Shown here: positions 45,201 to 57,364 of the stretch, one piece after another
Position numbering within the stretch: the first letter of the stretch is position 1
Layout of the letters: each line of letters opens with the position of its first letter
Origin: Cheiracanthium punctorium
Taxonomy: Eukaryota > Arthropoda > Arachnida > Araneae > Cheiracanthiidae
DNA: 64,000 nucleotides
NCBI GenBank assembly: GCA_038373885.1
Contig: JAWZYV010013564.1
Coordinates: 124,001-188,000 of the forward strand
Reading direction: 5' to 3'
The notes under the pieces: model-generated
What the model saw: only the letters and a program-made list of their open reading frames with translations
What the model was told of the DNA's origin: nothing
Database searches by the model: none
Program-made: the position numbers and the translations under genes

Positions 45201-46805
45201 ATAATCAGCTTAAAATAATTAAAATAATTAACATCCTTTTGCCAGAAATACTCAAACAAATTATATATTAAAACAACTTCCAGAATTATTTCGATTTTTT
45301 TTTTTAAGTTTTTAAAAACTGAAAATAAGCTTAAATTGATTAGTTACTATAATTTTATATAATTAAAACTGTGGCGTAATAAGAGGGGGGGGGCACCCGG
45401 GGGCAAGATTTAAAAAAAAAAAAAGATGCTGGCCAGCAGGGCACTTAAAAATAATATGGTGGAAAACTAAAGGACCGAAATGGGGGCAGAACGCTGAAAC
45501 TTAGAATGAATGGGGCGGCAAACTGAAGGACCGCACCGGGCACCAATAACTAAAGCAAAAGATCACTATTATGCTCCTTTTTTGGCAAAAGTATAATGTA
45601 TTTCGATTGCTTTATTCGCAAAACGTCGCAAATCGCATGTTTTTTAGATCGACTTGAGTGGATAAAGCCACTGAACATAGTGACGCCGGAAGTGTTGAAG
45701 TGCGGCCGCGCGACTGTCGATCTGGAGTTTTTGTCGGTTTCATCAAATGTAACGTCAATACACGTTAGAACTCTTTAAAAAGTCGTCCAACCAAGGCACC
45801 GCCCTTAGGAGATATCCCTTGTCTAGGCTTGCCATAACAAACAAGCAAATCCCGCAAAATTTTCGAATCGCAAAACGTCGTTTTGCTATGGCATACTTTC
45901 TGTATCATCCTTAATTATGTATAGTTAGTAAATAGCTGTTATACATTAAGAATAATATGTTCTAAGAAAGCCGATTTAAAAGGGGAAATCGTTTAGGGGT
46001 AATTAAAAAAAAAAAACTTGCTAGTGCACAAAACTATTAAAAACATAAAGAGCAATAACTATATCCAGCTGGCGACGAACTCTGGAATAATGATTGTTTG
46101 ATAATTCACAACTACTTATTTATCAAACGTAGTTAACGATATTTGAGGATTGACAGATGGAATCGCAAATTTTTAGATAACTTAAGAAAATTTTGATTTT
46201 CCCAACTGTATTTTCTTCCCCCAACTCCTAAGTGAAATGCCCAGGTAGTTCTGCCCGGCCGATCGGGCTTCTCATTGAGTCAGCAAAAACAAAATGTACT
46301 AGAGAGATCCTAAAAAGGCAGTAGCAGTATTTCGATCTGAAAGAATAGAATACTTGAAAAAGGCATTTGTGGGAAAGATCCGATTTCATAGACTATTTTC
46401 GTGAAAGGGCCGCTTTCAATCGAACCTATTTTTATGATGGAATTATTGTACTCAATCGTATTTCTGTGAAGGAGCCGTTTTAATTAACGTATTTTCGTGA
46501 TGGGCCGCAAATGGTATGTAAGAAATAAAAAGTGGTGATTGCTGACTAATAATAATAAAAATGTAAAGCAGGAGGGCGCATAAAGAAGAGAAATAGGGCC
46601 GCCGGCCGCTAAAAAGACGATAAAAGGGCCGCCGGGAGCTGCGCCATGTAAAATCAATCTAGAGTCAACACTTACAATAAATGCGCAAGCGTTGCAAAAA
46701 ATTAACAAAGAGTCAAAATGACGTATTCGGCGCAGCTCGGCTAAAAGCGCAGTTCGGCGCAAGATTTGCGTTTTGGAGCAGCTCGGCACAGAATTAACAT
46801 CCCTG

Positions 46806-48195
46806 GATACATGCAGGGTAAGTTTAATTTTCTGTAGTATTTCTATAGTCGATTAAACTTCTAAAAGTAACGACAAAATGCTCCATGCGTGTGAGCGGAA
46901 TGTCCCACATAGACAGGTACTTTTTGGGATTTTTCTTTGAAACAGTTGTACATTCAAAAATTTTTTTTTCATAATATGAAAATACTAGGTTGATGCTACA
47001 TCTCCATGCCAATAGTTCTCATGTGGGAAGTTGGCACCAGCTGTACCAGTCCTTCGAAATTGTATAAATCAGCATTAACGACCATGCTTGGGGCCCCGTA
47101 TGGAGAGTCCCTGGAGGCCTTCAAAAATTTTTAACGCTGGATTAACTTTATATGAAGATGTATAACTGCACTGTGCAAAAATTATTTCTATATCACGTCA
47201 GAACCAACATTTAAAGTATTCTTAAACGCTGTATTTTTCATGAAATTGGAGGTATTTGAGGGGTCCATATTTGGGGGCTCTGACTATCTTCGAATGAATT
47301 TACAATATGAGTTGATAATATTCAAGGTATATTACCAGATAAAAAGAAAAAATTCTCTGAAGTACCTCAGAGCCAGTCACAGTCGAGAAAATAACGTGGA
47401 AAAAATGACCGAAATTATTTCTACGCCGCTCCTGTGGGGACTTTGACACCCCCCCCCCCCAATAACTCCAAAACTAAAAGAGGTAAATTAAAAATATTTA
47501 AGATTTTTTTCTTTCCTTGTGTAAGGCAACACAAGAAAAAAAAAAATCATGAAATTCTGACATAGTGATGGAAACTTTTCTCTTTTTACCCGATTTGCTC
47601 TTGCAATGCGCCTTAAATGGATTATCAATCAAGCATCTTGTGAGAAACAGTGATGATAATAATAATAATAACTACATTGGGGGAAACCAAGTACCAACCT
47701 TCCCAAGTTGGATGACTCGAACAATTTCCTTGAACCCAGCCTAAGTGATCCCCCCCCCCCAAAAATAAATGAATAAAAGTGAACATACAAGGAAAATAGC
47801 TATACCGATTGGATGTAGATGACAGATAAATAAGTGCAACATCAAACAGCATATCAGCAACATCAAACTGTATTCCCTAATTTAGTTATCATTAGTCAGC
47901 AGCCTACAGGGCAACAGCTAATTTAAGGAGCCCAATCATGTAATGGCACAATTGGCTATTGTAGAAACGTGTTAAGTGTTTCTAGGAAATTCTTGCTTAT
48001 CTTGGACAATTCTCTAAAACGGTTGCGTCGGTCATTGATTTTGTTTTGAGTATCGTGGAAATAATATCGCCATGGGATGAAAAGAATCGTGCAAAACTTT
48101 TGGAGCTTCTCAATATTTTGATTATGAAAAAGGTCTTCCTATGTAAAAAATAATTTACATACAGGTCGTGACTAAGACAATAGGAGGACCTAAGC
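46806..48195. other. no gene recognised
   Basis: No coding signal. Contains a C-run at 47448-47460, an ATA microsatellite near 47655 and a C-run near 47750. Confidence 0.4.
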
Positions 48196-48198
48196 ACT

Positions 48199-48616
48199 GT
48201 TCGAGGGCCCCTATACATTCATACCCTGCTGACCCATATATATGTATAGTCACTGGAATTTTTCAGATTAGAACTTAAGCTCTCTTAATAATCCCTGGGC
48301 CTATGGAAAAAAAAATTAGGGGAGGGGGGGGGGGACTTTAAATAAATTATCTAGAGCGGGGCAAATTTCACACTTGTAACAATTTCATTTCTGATTTTGC
48401 TTTCTAGTGCAGTTTTGTTTACATCCTAGACAATGCACTAAAACTCTGGGGGGGGGGGGGGGCAAGCGACCTACCTAGACCCCCCTTTTTATGGGTGCCT
48501 TTGTAGGGGCCCCTAGGCCGAGGCTCCCTATACAGTCATACCTCGCTGGCACATTTATGTATAGTAACTAGAAGTTTTCAGACTAGAACTTCAAATCTCT
48601 TAATAATTCTGGGCCC
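48199..48616. repeat. direct repeat of about 100 bp, spaced about 315 bp
   Basis: GAGGGCCCCTATACATTCATACC ... TCTCTTAATAATCCCTGGGCC at about 48200-48301 recurs diverged at about 48518-48616 (GAGGCTCCCTATACAGTCATACC ... TCTCTTAATAATTCTGGGCC). G-runs lie between. The origin is unknown. Confidence 0.75.
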
Positions 48617-48679
48617 CAGGATTATTTGGCTTCGTCTCTTGAGATTTCGGTATAGTCTTGAACATTAACATTTTTCTAA

Positions 48680-48908
48680 ACCCACCCAGGTGGTGTAGCT
48701 ACTAAAGAACCATTCTATCACACCTTGGGTCTAGGTTCGAAATCCCGCTTGGGCATGGATGTTAACTTGTCCATCCCTTCATAGAAGGTAATGCAGTCCG
48801 CCCACTGGGTGTCCCCATGATGAAATGGACAGTAATTCGGGCCTTTGTAGAGGCGAATGCTTGATGAGCAAGTACCCGCACATTAAAGGAGGGGAGAAAA
48901 AAAAAGTT
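48680..48908 (+). mobile_element. possible tRNA-derived SINE
   Basis: TGGTGTAGCTA (48691-48701) resembles RNA polymerase III box A, and GGTTCGAAATCC (48734-48745) resembles box B with one extra base. The spacing of about 33 bp is typical of a tRNA head. The sequence continues for about 160 bp (including CCGCCCACTGGGTGTCC) and ends near an A-run at 48896-48906. A tRNA cloverleaf does not fold cleanly, so a functional tRNA is unlikely. Confidence 0.55.
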
Positions 48909-49440
48909 TTTATTTAAAGAAAAGTGAAACTGGAATTTAAAAATTTCTAACGATTTTGGGGCCCCTTATCAGTCGGGGCCCAGGGCGGACTGCCCCCTCC
49001 ATCCCCCCGTTAGTCCGCTACTGCCCCCCGCAACTGCATTTGCTTACTCCATTGGTCTTTATTCATGACGAACATTGTTCGACGAACAGCTGTCATCAAC
49101 TTTATGCTGGCCATAAGCCTTATTATGCCGGAATGAATCTTGAAATATTTATTTATTTTATTTTATCGGTATTAAAAGATCACAAGAAAAGAGTTTATAA
49201 ATGGATACTCGCCACTCTTCGGATTTTTGTTCTCAGAAAGAGAGCCTTTGCAGAAACAAACAAGTGCAGGTGTCCGCTTCAAACCGTAATCTTACGCATT
49301 GTCGTAATCCCCATTTGCAAATTTCTAGAACAGATGATTACTTTTGCTAATTGGTCAAGTGGTACTAATACCCTTTATCAATGATCCAGCCCCCCCTCCC
49401 CCCTCATTGATCTTCGAGTTTAGTTGCCTCCTGTCAAATA
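48909..49440. other. no gene recognised
   Basis: A 142-codon + frame (48956-49384) begins in GGGGCC-rich repeat DNA and has no recognisable domain. I regard it as chance. Confidence 0.4.
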
Positions 49441-49479
49441 AAATGTGGCGACTGGTACATAAATTTGTAGTCTCCACTT

Positions 49480-50338
49480 TCAAAAATACAGTTGCCACGT
49501 GGCGACCGGGACCCGACTCTATAGACTTTAGGATGCTCTGGTCTCTGAACGTAGCATGCCCATCACTCCTCTCGAAATGGGCAAATAAATGCCTTCAGAA
49601 AGGCATGCCTTCAGAGTGCTTACAATTGGGCAAAGTGGTCTAATTCTTGAAAGAGGGTAAAGACCCCAGTTCTTCAAGCTCCTACGGACTAATATGCCTG
49701 CTGAAAACTTTAGGCAAATTACTGGAAAAACTCCTTACTCAAAGACTGGTGTATCACCTAGAGACAAACAACCTCCTGTCCCCAAACCAGCATGGGTTCC
49801 GGGATGGTAGGTCCAGTGAAAAGGCCTTTGCCAGGTTGTAGACCTAACCAGGTCCAACGTAGCAGCAAATGTTTATACGACACTAGTGTCGGTAGACATA
49901 GAAGGAGCGTTTGATAATGCCAGCTGGTCTCTACTGAAGCAGAGGCTGGCGGAGCTAGGCTGCCCAGTCCCGCTCCAAACAACAATCAGCACATATCTGG
50001 AGCAACGTCGGATACTCATCAACTGGGGATCTGGCACAAGCGAGCTCCCAATCAGCAAAGGCTGTCTGCAGGGCTCATGTCTCGGTCCCATATTATGGAA
50101 CCTGGTGGTGGACCCCCTCTTGCAACTGGAAACACCACCAGGAATGCATGCTCTAGCCTACGCCGACGAATTCTTTTTCATCATATCGGGCAAAAGAATG
50201 AAGGATATAGAAATATCAGCAGCACTCTACTTCCCCAAGTTTTCGTCTCTACTAAAGGAGCTAGGACTGCAGTTATTGCACGAGAAATCTCGATCGTTAC
50301 GTTCAACAAGCCGAAGAAACTGCACCGAAACCCAGTGA
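49480..50338 (+). pseudogene. LINE reverse transcriptase (RVT_1), inactive
   Basis: Recognisable blocks are RPGPDSIDFRML (about 49505), KEGKDPSSSSSYGLICLL (about 49650), LSPNQHGFRDGRSSE (about 49778), VDIEGAFDNASW with the first catalytic Asp (about 49890) and KGCLQGSCLGPILWN (about 50058). The catalytic box at 50159-50170 reads YADE where YADD is expected. Stops at 49641 and near 49840, and a frame change before 49886, break it. Confidence 0.88.
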
Positions 50339-50624
50339 TCCGAATAGAAGGCAAGAGCGTAAAGCATGTCTCGCTCCTTTTGCTAGGCCTCATCATCGAC
50401 AATAACCTGTCCTGGTTGCCATATATAGACCACCTACGACAGAAAACACAAAGAATCCAGCAGAATCTAGTCAGGGTGGGAGGAAAACACTGGGACCCTC
50501 GAATTAACACCATGCGAGAATGGTATCGTGCCATCACACTTAAGTCCTGTATGCGGCAGGGATCTAGGCCACCTCCCTACACAAGAAGGCACAAGAAAAA
50601 ATCCTGTCCCTGCAAAGAATTTCC

Positions 50625-51560
50625 TTGCTTTCAATAGCCAAGGCCTACAGAACAGTTGGGACAGAGACTCTATGCATAATCACGGGACTTCCCCCGCTGC
50701 CATTAGTTGTTGAACTAGAAATCCTCAGAGTCCAAGTAACCAGGGCGCGCAAGTCACCAAATGCGCCAGAGGACCTCCCGAAGCATAGACTTACCTACGA
50801 CCAGCCAGTGTATCAATGGAAACTGCACCCGACGGAGGAACCAGCAAGTCAAAGCATATTCCTGCGAACAATGAAGAGTTTCCAAGAAAAGGGCCTGGCG
50901 ATTTACATTGATGGCTCAAAAACAGAACAAGGTGTAGGAGCAGCGATGGTGGCTAACTGACTGAAGAGAACTGACGAACGTACATACAGCTGAAGCTAAA
51001 CTCAACCAACTCCGTCTATCAGACAGAACTTTCTGCAATACGGGCAGCACTGCTCTGGCTGTCTCAACAAAAGGATAGCAATGCTGTAATCTTCTCTGAT
51101 AGTCTTTCCAGCTTAACAGCCATTTGAGAGCACAGAACAAAGCATCAACAGGTGCTCTCAATCAAAATCCTTCTCCATCAACTTAAACAAGTAAAATCAC
51201 AGCATGAACAGGCACACATCGGTGCGGCAGGAAATAAGAGAGCGGACTGTTCAGCGAAGGACGCAATATCTCTGGAATCTCCAACAGAAATCCTCCCGAC
51301 ACCCCCCCCCCCTCGTACCTAAAAGCTCGGCTGAAAGGCCTACTGCAGGAACGATGGGCCGAAAGCGAGAAGGGAAGGTTCACATACACCCACCTACCAA
51401 AGCCCGTGCTCACACCTCTTCAATTAACCATGCAGGCAACAGCATTCCTGATGAACCACGGACCGTTCCCGGCATACCTCCCCAAATTTCATAGACACAG
51501 AACTGGTCTCTGTCCATGTGGTGAAGAGGGTACACAGCAGTCCACTATCTTCACGAGCAT
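50625..51560 (+). pseudogene. LINE RNase H and C-terminal region
   Basis: The RNase H start AIYIDGSKTEQGVGAA is at about 50900-50945. After a shift it continues with a Glu-containing helix near 51000-51055 and FSDSLSSL (about 51093), with stops. The C-terminal segment HRHRTGLCPCGEEGTQQ (about 51490-51540) resembles the zinc-knuckle-like end of I/R1-group LINEs. Confidence 0.75.
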
Positions 51561-51994
51561 GAGCTCACGCTGGAAAATCATCTAAAACGTCCAACGGCTA
51601 CGCCTACATGGGCACAAAGTGTTTGCACTCAAAACCTTTCTCAGGCTAAGCTTCTTCGTATGTTCTCACTTTTCATGGACCTAAATAGACTCTCTTAACA
51701 GACTCAACCTCATTGCCAACTGCAGCTTAAACTCCGAGAGATGAACTTATTGCCAGATCAACTTTTCTCATCAGCAGGCTCTATTATCAATGTATCTGGT
51801 AATATCAATCTGGTAATCTTGTAACACACAATCTGGTAATATTGTAACATTGTAACCATGTCAAAGACCAACACACAAGGGTACACTGTAATGTATCCAA
51901 GGATACATGGACTTGCCCAAGAAACTGTAAATTATTGTAACCTTAACTTATGTCTAAATAAATCGTCCGGGTGACATGGGTTCAATGCTGAGGA

Positions 51995-52200
51995 TCCCTC
52001 CGAGGTTGTCACAAACAGCCTCAAGGACGACTTCATAGTCCAGGCTTCAGCTTTCAAACATGTAAAAATAAATGAAAATGATTTGAAATTTCAAACTGAA
52101 AACAGAGATTTTAGTGTAGTTGACCTAAATTTATTTAATGATTTTAAGAACTTTGAAAATTTTCATGATAATGATTCACTTCAGGGGTCTCAGGAGGATT
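51995..52200 (+). pseudogene. possible copia 3 integrase hinge fragment
   Basis: One frame reads DDFIVQASAFKHVKINENDL and then an acidic, Asn/Phe-rich linker ending SLQGSQED. HVKINEN resembles the segment that closes the copia integrase C-terminal domain. If so, it is the left part of the copia 3 relic that resumes at 57365 after the foldback insertion. The link is inference. Confidence 0.4.
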
Positions 52201-53787
52201 AAGAATCCAAAGAATCGATTTTTCAATTTTAATTTCATTTGAAACCTTAGTTACTTCTGAGCATTTTGACCCCAATTTCATGCAATAAATCCAACTAGAA
52301 CCGGGTATACACATAAAAATGTTTTATGAAAGTTTCATATTTGAACGCAATAAAGTAACTTAAACTGTGTTTTCTCAAAATGCAACTAACCGCAAGATAA
52401 CAAAATTTCTATGATTCATATCTTCATGAAATTTTGCATAGTTATAACTGGTATCAGTATGTATAGAATGAATTAATATTAAAAGTGAGAGAGAAAAACT
52501 TTTGAAATGTTTAATGGAAATATAAGGGTAAAGTACGATTTTTTTCAAATTTCAAATACAATTTTAAAATTCTTAATTTAAATTTTTTTCTTAACACTAG
52601 AACCACGGGATGAGTCATTTTCACCCAAAAACAGATTTGATTCCCTTTTTTTCAAAAACTTATGAACAGAAATTTTTAAAAAATCGTGACTTTTCCTAAC
52701 TTTGTTATTAATTATCTGTAAAAAATTTAAGCTCGTAACTTTTATCTGTTTTTTGTTTATAATATGTATACCTGATATCACGGAATGGGTCATTTTGACC
52801 CAAAACTTCCCACAAGTCTGAAATCCAAAGTTCAAATTAAATAAATGTCATCATCATTCATAAAATGAACAGTAATGACACAATAGCATACCATTATGTC
52901 ATTTTCATTGCAACGTGAATTTTACAAGTCGGGTCAATTTGACCCATGCCACAGTTTTAGGTATACCCATCTCAAACAAAGCGGTTCTAATAAGAATTAT
53001 AGCAACAATATTTTTGTACTTTTAATATGAATTTTAAGATTCAACTAATATCATTACCGTTGTTGTATAACCTCATTGTGACATTGCAATGTGAATTCTG
53101 CAAGTTGGGTCACAATCAGGGTCAGAAGCAAAAATTTTGGAAAAAAAATAGGAAAAAAAGGAGAGAAAAAAAAAAAAAAAAAAAAAAGGAGCTTTTTACT
53201 GTTCTTTGGGAGATAAATCTATCTATAAATACGTGCTAAACAAACTACATAATTAAACATTTTAACTGTGAATCTTTTCTAAAAAAATTTTAAGAACATG
53301 CATTCATAAGTTAGAAATACTGGGTACTCTTTATTAAGAACGTAACCATTTGTATTATTATTGTCAAGTTCAAGAGACTTGACAATAATAGTACAAAAGA
53401 CTTACTTTTTCATTCAAAAGACTTTGTTTTATTATTGAAAAGAAACTATTAAGAACAAACTTTCTGTCAGTTATTTTTCTTTAATTGCTAACAATAAATA
53501 AATAAGTTTACATCTATTGCTACTTAGTTATGTTTTTCCAAGACACTCAGGAATTAAAAAATGAAGCTCTTGTTAAATTAATTAGAGAATTTTTAATTAA
53601 TATTTAAATTCCATTAACTTGTATCCTTTTCAACATAAAATCACAAATAGTAATTGATACAGTTGTCACAAGCAAAGTCTCGTCTACAAGATTTTTCTAT
53701 CAGCTTCAGCTTCTTTTGTAATACTTTCAACTTTTTGTGTTGCTATTTCAATTGCTGTAGTAGCGATCTTCATGTTCGGAATATTTT

Positions 53788-54620
53788 TTACTTAATTGCA
53801 TCCTGTAATTTCGTATTGCTTTCTTTAAGGTATGTTTGGACTGCTTGGAGATCTTCCTGCAGACCTTTTACTCTCTCATCAATTTTCTGTTTTTTTTTTT
53901 TTTTCCATTCTTTTCTTTTCTCCTTTTTACTTCGCTGGCTTCTTTTTCTTTTCATGTCTTCAGTTGCTTTATTTATCGCTTTTTCTTGCGAATAAACAGC
54001 ATATGCTTTAGTCACAGCATTAAGTAGCTGTTTTGTAATTGCAATATTACTAATGGTACCATTTCTCCTAATGGTATCTTTGACCTGTCGAATTCCAATA
54101 ATCGCAGCCTCTGAGAGATTATGTCGTTCATAAGACAGAATGCTGCGATTTACAGAAAAACCTCTTTCAACATCAGAATTGGCATGCGACAGAGAAAGGC
54201 AATTTTTGATTATAATCGATAAATTTGAATACTTTTCTTTTCCGTTCATCTTATCAACAAGACTGAAAACTTCTTTCCAGTACCCATCAATTGGCTGTCT
54301 GTCATCATCAGAACGTTCATTAAAGCTTTTTACAATTAGATCAACTTCGTCATCTAATCTGTAAGCTTGGTATTCCAAAACTGTTTTGTCTATAATTTCA
54401 TTAGACAAATTTCACGGTGCTAAACAAACACATAAGCATTGAATGGCTCTGTCATTCTGAGAGGATCTGAGAGCCGGATGCAGCTGCTCCAGATCTTTCA
54501 AAAATGAATGATTTATAGGCAAAGATTGTTTCAGTAATTTGCAAAATATTTACTAAAAATGCCTGCATGCCCATTCATGCTTCCTTTGCATCATTTTCCC
54601 CAATCTGTGACAGCGATTCT
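53788..54620 (-). pseudogene. hAT transposase C-terminal half
   Basis: The open frame 54408-53788 has SNEIIDKTVLEYQAYRLDD, then the dimerisation motif LSLSHANSDVERGFSVNR (about 54150-54205) and a Lys-rich coiled tail. Upstream (54420-54620) the same protein continues as LPINHSFLKDLEQLHPALRS, with stops. It is related to the hAT relic at 14623-17370 (LSLAHSNADCECGF). Confidence 0.85.
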
Positions 54621-55059
54621 CATTACAAAATAATAATGAAAGCAACCCTTGCTCCAAGTTAAAATCCCCCCAAAAGTGTTAATTCAAACAACATGATTTG
54701 GATTAAACCAATATTCAATATTATTTCATCAATTGTTTCCTGAATTTATATTTAAAACAAGTTTAAGCAGAGATTCCCATAGCAAAATAATAATTAAAAT
54801 AAATTAAGTTTCATAAATAAATTTTTTACCAAAAGTGTAAACTTTAACAATGGTCAAACTTAATTACACCAATATTGTTTTGCCAATCGTTACCCGATTT
54901 TATAATTGGAAACATAGTCAGATAAAAGAAAAAACTATCTGCCCACATAATCCAAAACTATCTGCAGACTCATAATAGTTCATGATAACTAAATACATAA
55001 TGCGTATATAAACATGTGTATATGCATATGCGCACACATCTGTGCAACGTGCTTGGGCT

Positions 55060-56450
55060 CAGAGCTCATTCTAAGTAGAAAAAAAGGGCAGGGTGCAAAG
55101 GTTTTAAAAAAGGGCATTGCATGTTTCTTAAAAAGGGCAGTACATATCCTGATTCTAATTTACAAAAATCCCCTAAAAATTGAGTAAGCCAATGCTTTAT
55201 TGATTAATAATAATTAATTAGTAATTATTAATAAATTTATTACTAGTCTTTATTAAAAATTTGATAAAATTAATTAAGTTGATAAAGCTAAGTAATGTAA
55301 AAGAACTACATTTTAAGTAACTTCGTTAATTAACTTATTAAAATAAATTATAAATAGTTAAGTTAATAAGAATATTTCTTTAAAAGATTTTTAAGGTTTT
55401 CTTCTTTTTATAATAAAAATAATCACTCAAGTATACCTAATAGACAAGAAAATGCTTAATTAAGTAAGCATTTTGCATAAGAAGCACATTTTAATAAACT
55501 ATTTATTTGATCACCTTGTTAAGAATCATCAATAAAAGTTTAACTAAATTAAGAAACACTTAATAAAGTTAAGTTGTTCTAAACCTAAATTTTCATTTTT
55601 ATTAATTTTTTTCAGTTTTCAAGTTATTACATTTCTAAAAATAATTCATTCAATTTTTCATCATTCACTTGTCTTTGTAAGAATTAATCCAATAGTACAA
55701 ACAATTAAAATATAGTTAATGCATGAAATTAGTAATAACACTTCTGTTCAAAATTACCATATAATGGCATAATATCTATTCCAGTTATTCAATACACATT
55801 TCACTACAAATTCCAGTAATTTATTAAATTTTTTGAAAATGGACAACAATAGCTAAAAATTTTTTCAGGATTCTCTGCAGCCATAAGTGTTCTTCTGTTG
55901 ATTTTAACAATCAGCTGGTCACCTATATAAGTGGCAGTTTTGAAACAGCCTGAAAGGAGATAAGAACCTCAACCTCATCTTTCTCCCCCAGTCTAGCTCG
56001 GAAAGAAAACCACAAGAGAAGAAGAAAAAAAAAAAAGAAAAAAAATGTTCCGACAATAAATTTCTAACTTTTGTTCAAATTAAGATGTCTTTTTAAAATT
56101 TGGACACTGAATCAATTTTTGCATTTAAAAGTAATTCCCAAAATTTCAAACAAATTGGTCTATTAATAAAAAAATTGTAGATGAATGAATTTTTACACAG
56201 TTGATTTCCATCCCCCTTTTCACCACAGAGACAGGCGTGCATTTGCATTGGCGCAGCCTACTGGTACAGTGGGGAGGGGAGTTCTATTAGCATAAAAGTT
56301 GTGTAAATTCCTCCCCACCAAATAAGAGAACAAATAAAAGGGATAACAAAGCTTCTGTAGATATAAAAAAAAACTTCGCAGGCAAAAGATGATGTCTAAT
56401 TTTTAATCATCGGCACAGCGGTCCGCTGACCCCACCTAGAATGAGCTCTG
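55060..56450. mobile_element. hAT MITE with TIR CAGAGCTCATTCTA
   Basis: The 14-bp ends CAGAGCTCATTCTA and TAGAATGAGCTCTG are exact complements. CTTGGGCT (55052-55059) and CTTGGGTT (56451-56458) form a 7-of-8 duplication. The 1.39-kb interior is AT-rich with no coding sequence. Confidence 0.88.
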
Positions 56451-57364
56451 CTTGGGTTATAGTGACTTAAAAAAGATTTTAGGTAACTATCCATTTAAAA
56501 AAAAAAACAACAACTTGGAATTACTGGAAAACTATCTGCAAGACCTTTGAATGTATCCGCGTCCGGCGTGCGTCTACATTATCTGACTATGATTGGAAGA
56601 ATTTTAAACGGCGTTTCTTCGTTAAAGAAGGGGGGGGGGAATAACTCCCAGCTAACTCAAATAGTTTTGGATCTGCGTTTGAGCCCTGTAAAGCTGTTTT
56701 TTTCACCACCACGGTTTCCGCCAACGCCGCGATGCACGCGTTTCTGCTCTTACATCATCCCTATGGAAGCTGGACTTCTTCACGCGAGTGATATTTATGA
56801 TTGGCCGTACTATCAGCGCCGTCATTCCGAAAGAAAGAAAAAAAAAATCAAAGAGAACTGTGGGAAAGCGAGAGGGGAAAAAGGAATAAAAGGCTGAAAA
56901 TAGGAGGGGAAACTGTGTTTAAAGAAAAAAATAGGAGAAAAGGAGCCAATTGAAAAAAAAAAAAAGGAAAAACACGAAAAAAAGGAGCACTGCGGTCCCT
57001 GGACTCACAATTTGACCCAGCCCGCAGTTTTAGGTATATCTGAAACACCGCAGTTCTAGTGTTAAATATTAATTCATTAATAGATATTGATACCAGTTAT
57101 AACTATACAAATTTCGTGAAGATACGAATCATAGAAATTTTATCTTGTCGATAGTTCATAAAAATGCATTTTGAGAAAACACAGTTTAAAGTTACCTTAT
57201 AGCGTTCAAATATGAAGGTTTCATAAAATGCTTTTATGTGTATCTCTGGTTCTAGTTGGATTTGCATGAAATGGGGGTCAAAATGCTCAGAAGCAACTAA
57301 GGTTTCAAATGACATTAAAATTGAAAAATCGATTTTTTGAATTCTTAATCCTTCCCTTAATTTA

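Larger units (their letters stand above)
38327..46805. mobile_element. outer hAT-like element with 12-bp perfect TIR
   Basis: CAGGGATGTTAA at 38327 is exactly complementary to TTAACATCCCTG ending at 46805. GATACAT flanks both sides (38320-38326, 46806-46812), 7 bp rather than 8. GGGCCGCC segments and G-GAGCAG motifs occur near both ends, and TTTGGGAGCA repeats three times near 38360-38430. About 3.07 kb belong to this element; 39172-44573 is nested in it. No transposase was recognised. Confidence 0.75.
49440..51985 (+). mobile_element. I/R1-type LINE, 5'-truncated, with RT and RNase H
   Basis: RT, RNase H and a C-terminal Cys-rich segment are present in order. The 5' endonuclease is missing. 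AATAAA at about 51957 lies near the 3' end. Many stops and shifts occur. It may be the same family as the endonuclease fragment at 33360-35013, since the two cover different domains, but this cannot be shown from the window. Confidence 0.8.
53113..56998 (-). mobile_element. hAT element with decayed transposase
   Basis: The left end CAGGGTCAGAAG and the right end (reverse complement, near 56996) CAGGGACCGCAG interrupt the piggyBac right arm. GTCACAAT (53105-53112) and CTCACAAT (56999-57006) give a 7-of-8 duplication if the right border is placed two bases out. The interior holds a hAT transposase relic and a second hAT MITE (55060-56450). Confidence 0.6.
52595..57061. mobile_element. piggyBac-type nonautonomous element (TTAA target)
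   Basis: CACTAGAACCACGG follows TTAA at 52591-52594, and CCGCAGTTCTAGTG precedes TTAA at 57062-57065. GGGTCA...TGACCC motifs occur at 52612, 52786, 52932 and 57012. A segment near 52880-52985 ending GCGGTTCTAATA repeats at about 53070-53110 plus 57005-57061, indicating an internal duplication of the right end. No transposase is seen. A hAT element (53113-56998) is inserted in it. Confidence 0.75.
52195..57352. repeat. foldback repeat with about 286-bp inverted arms
   Basis: The arm 52195-52480 recurs as a diverged reverse complement at 57065-57352; shared markers include AATCGATTTTTCAATTTTAAT, TTTCTCAAAATGCA and GTTATAACTGGTATCA. The original spacer was about 114 bp. A piggyBac-type element now lies in it, inserted at TTAA. 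No coding sequence is present in the arms. Confidence 0.85.

Noticed and set aside
48685..48760. Functional tRNA gene
   Set aside because: Box B has an extra base and acceptor-stem pairing is not evident, so a SINE head is more likely.
53654..54364. Plus-strand frames rich in Phe and Ser
   Set aside because: They are antisense shadows of the Lys-rich hAT transposase tail.
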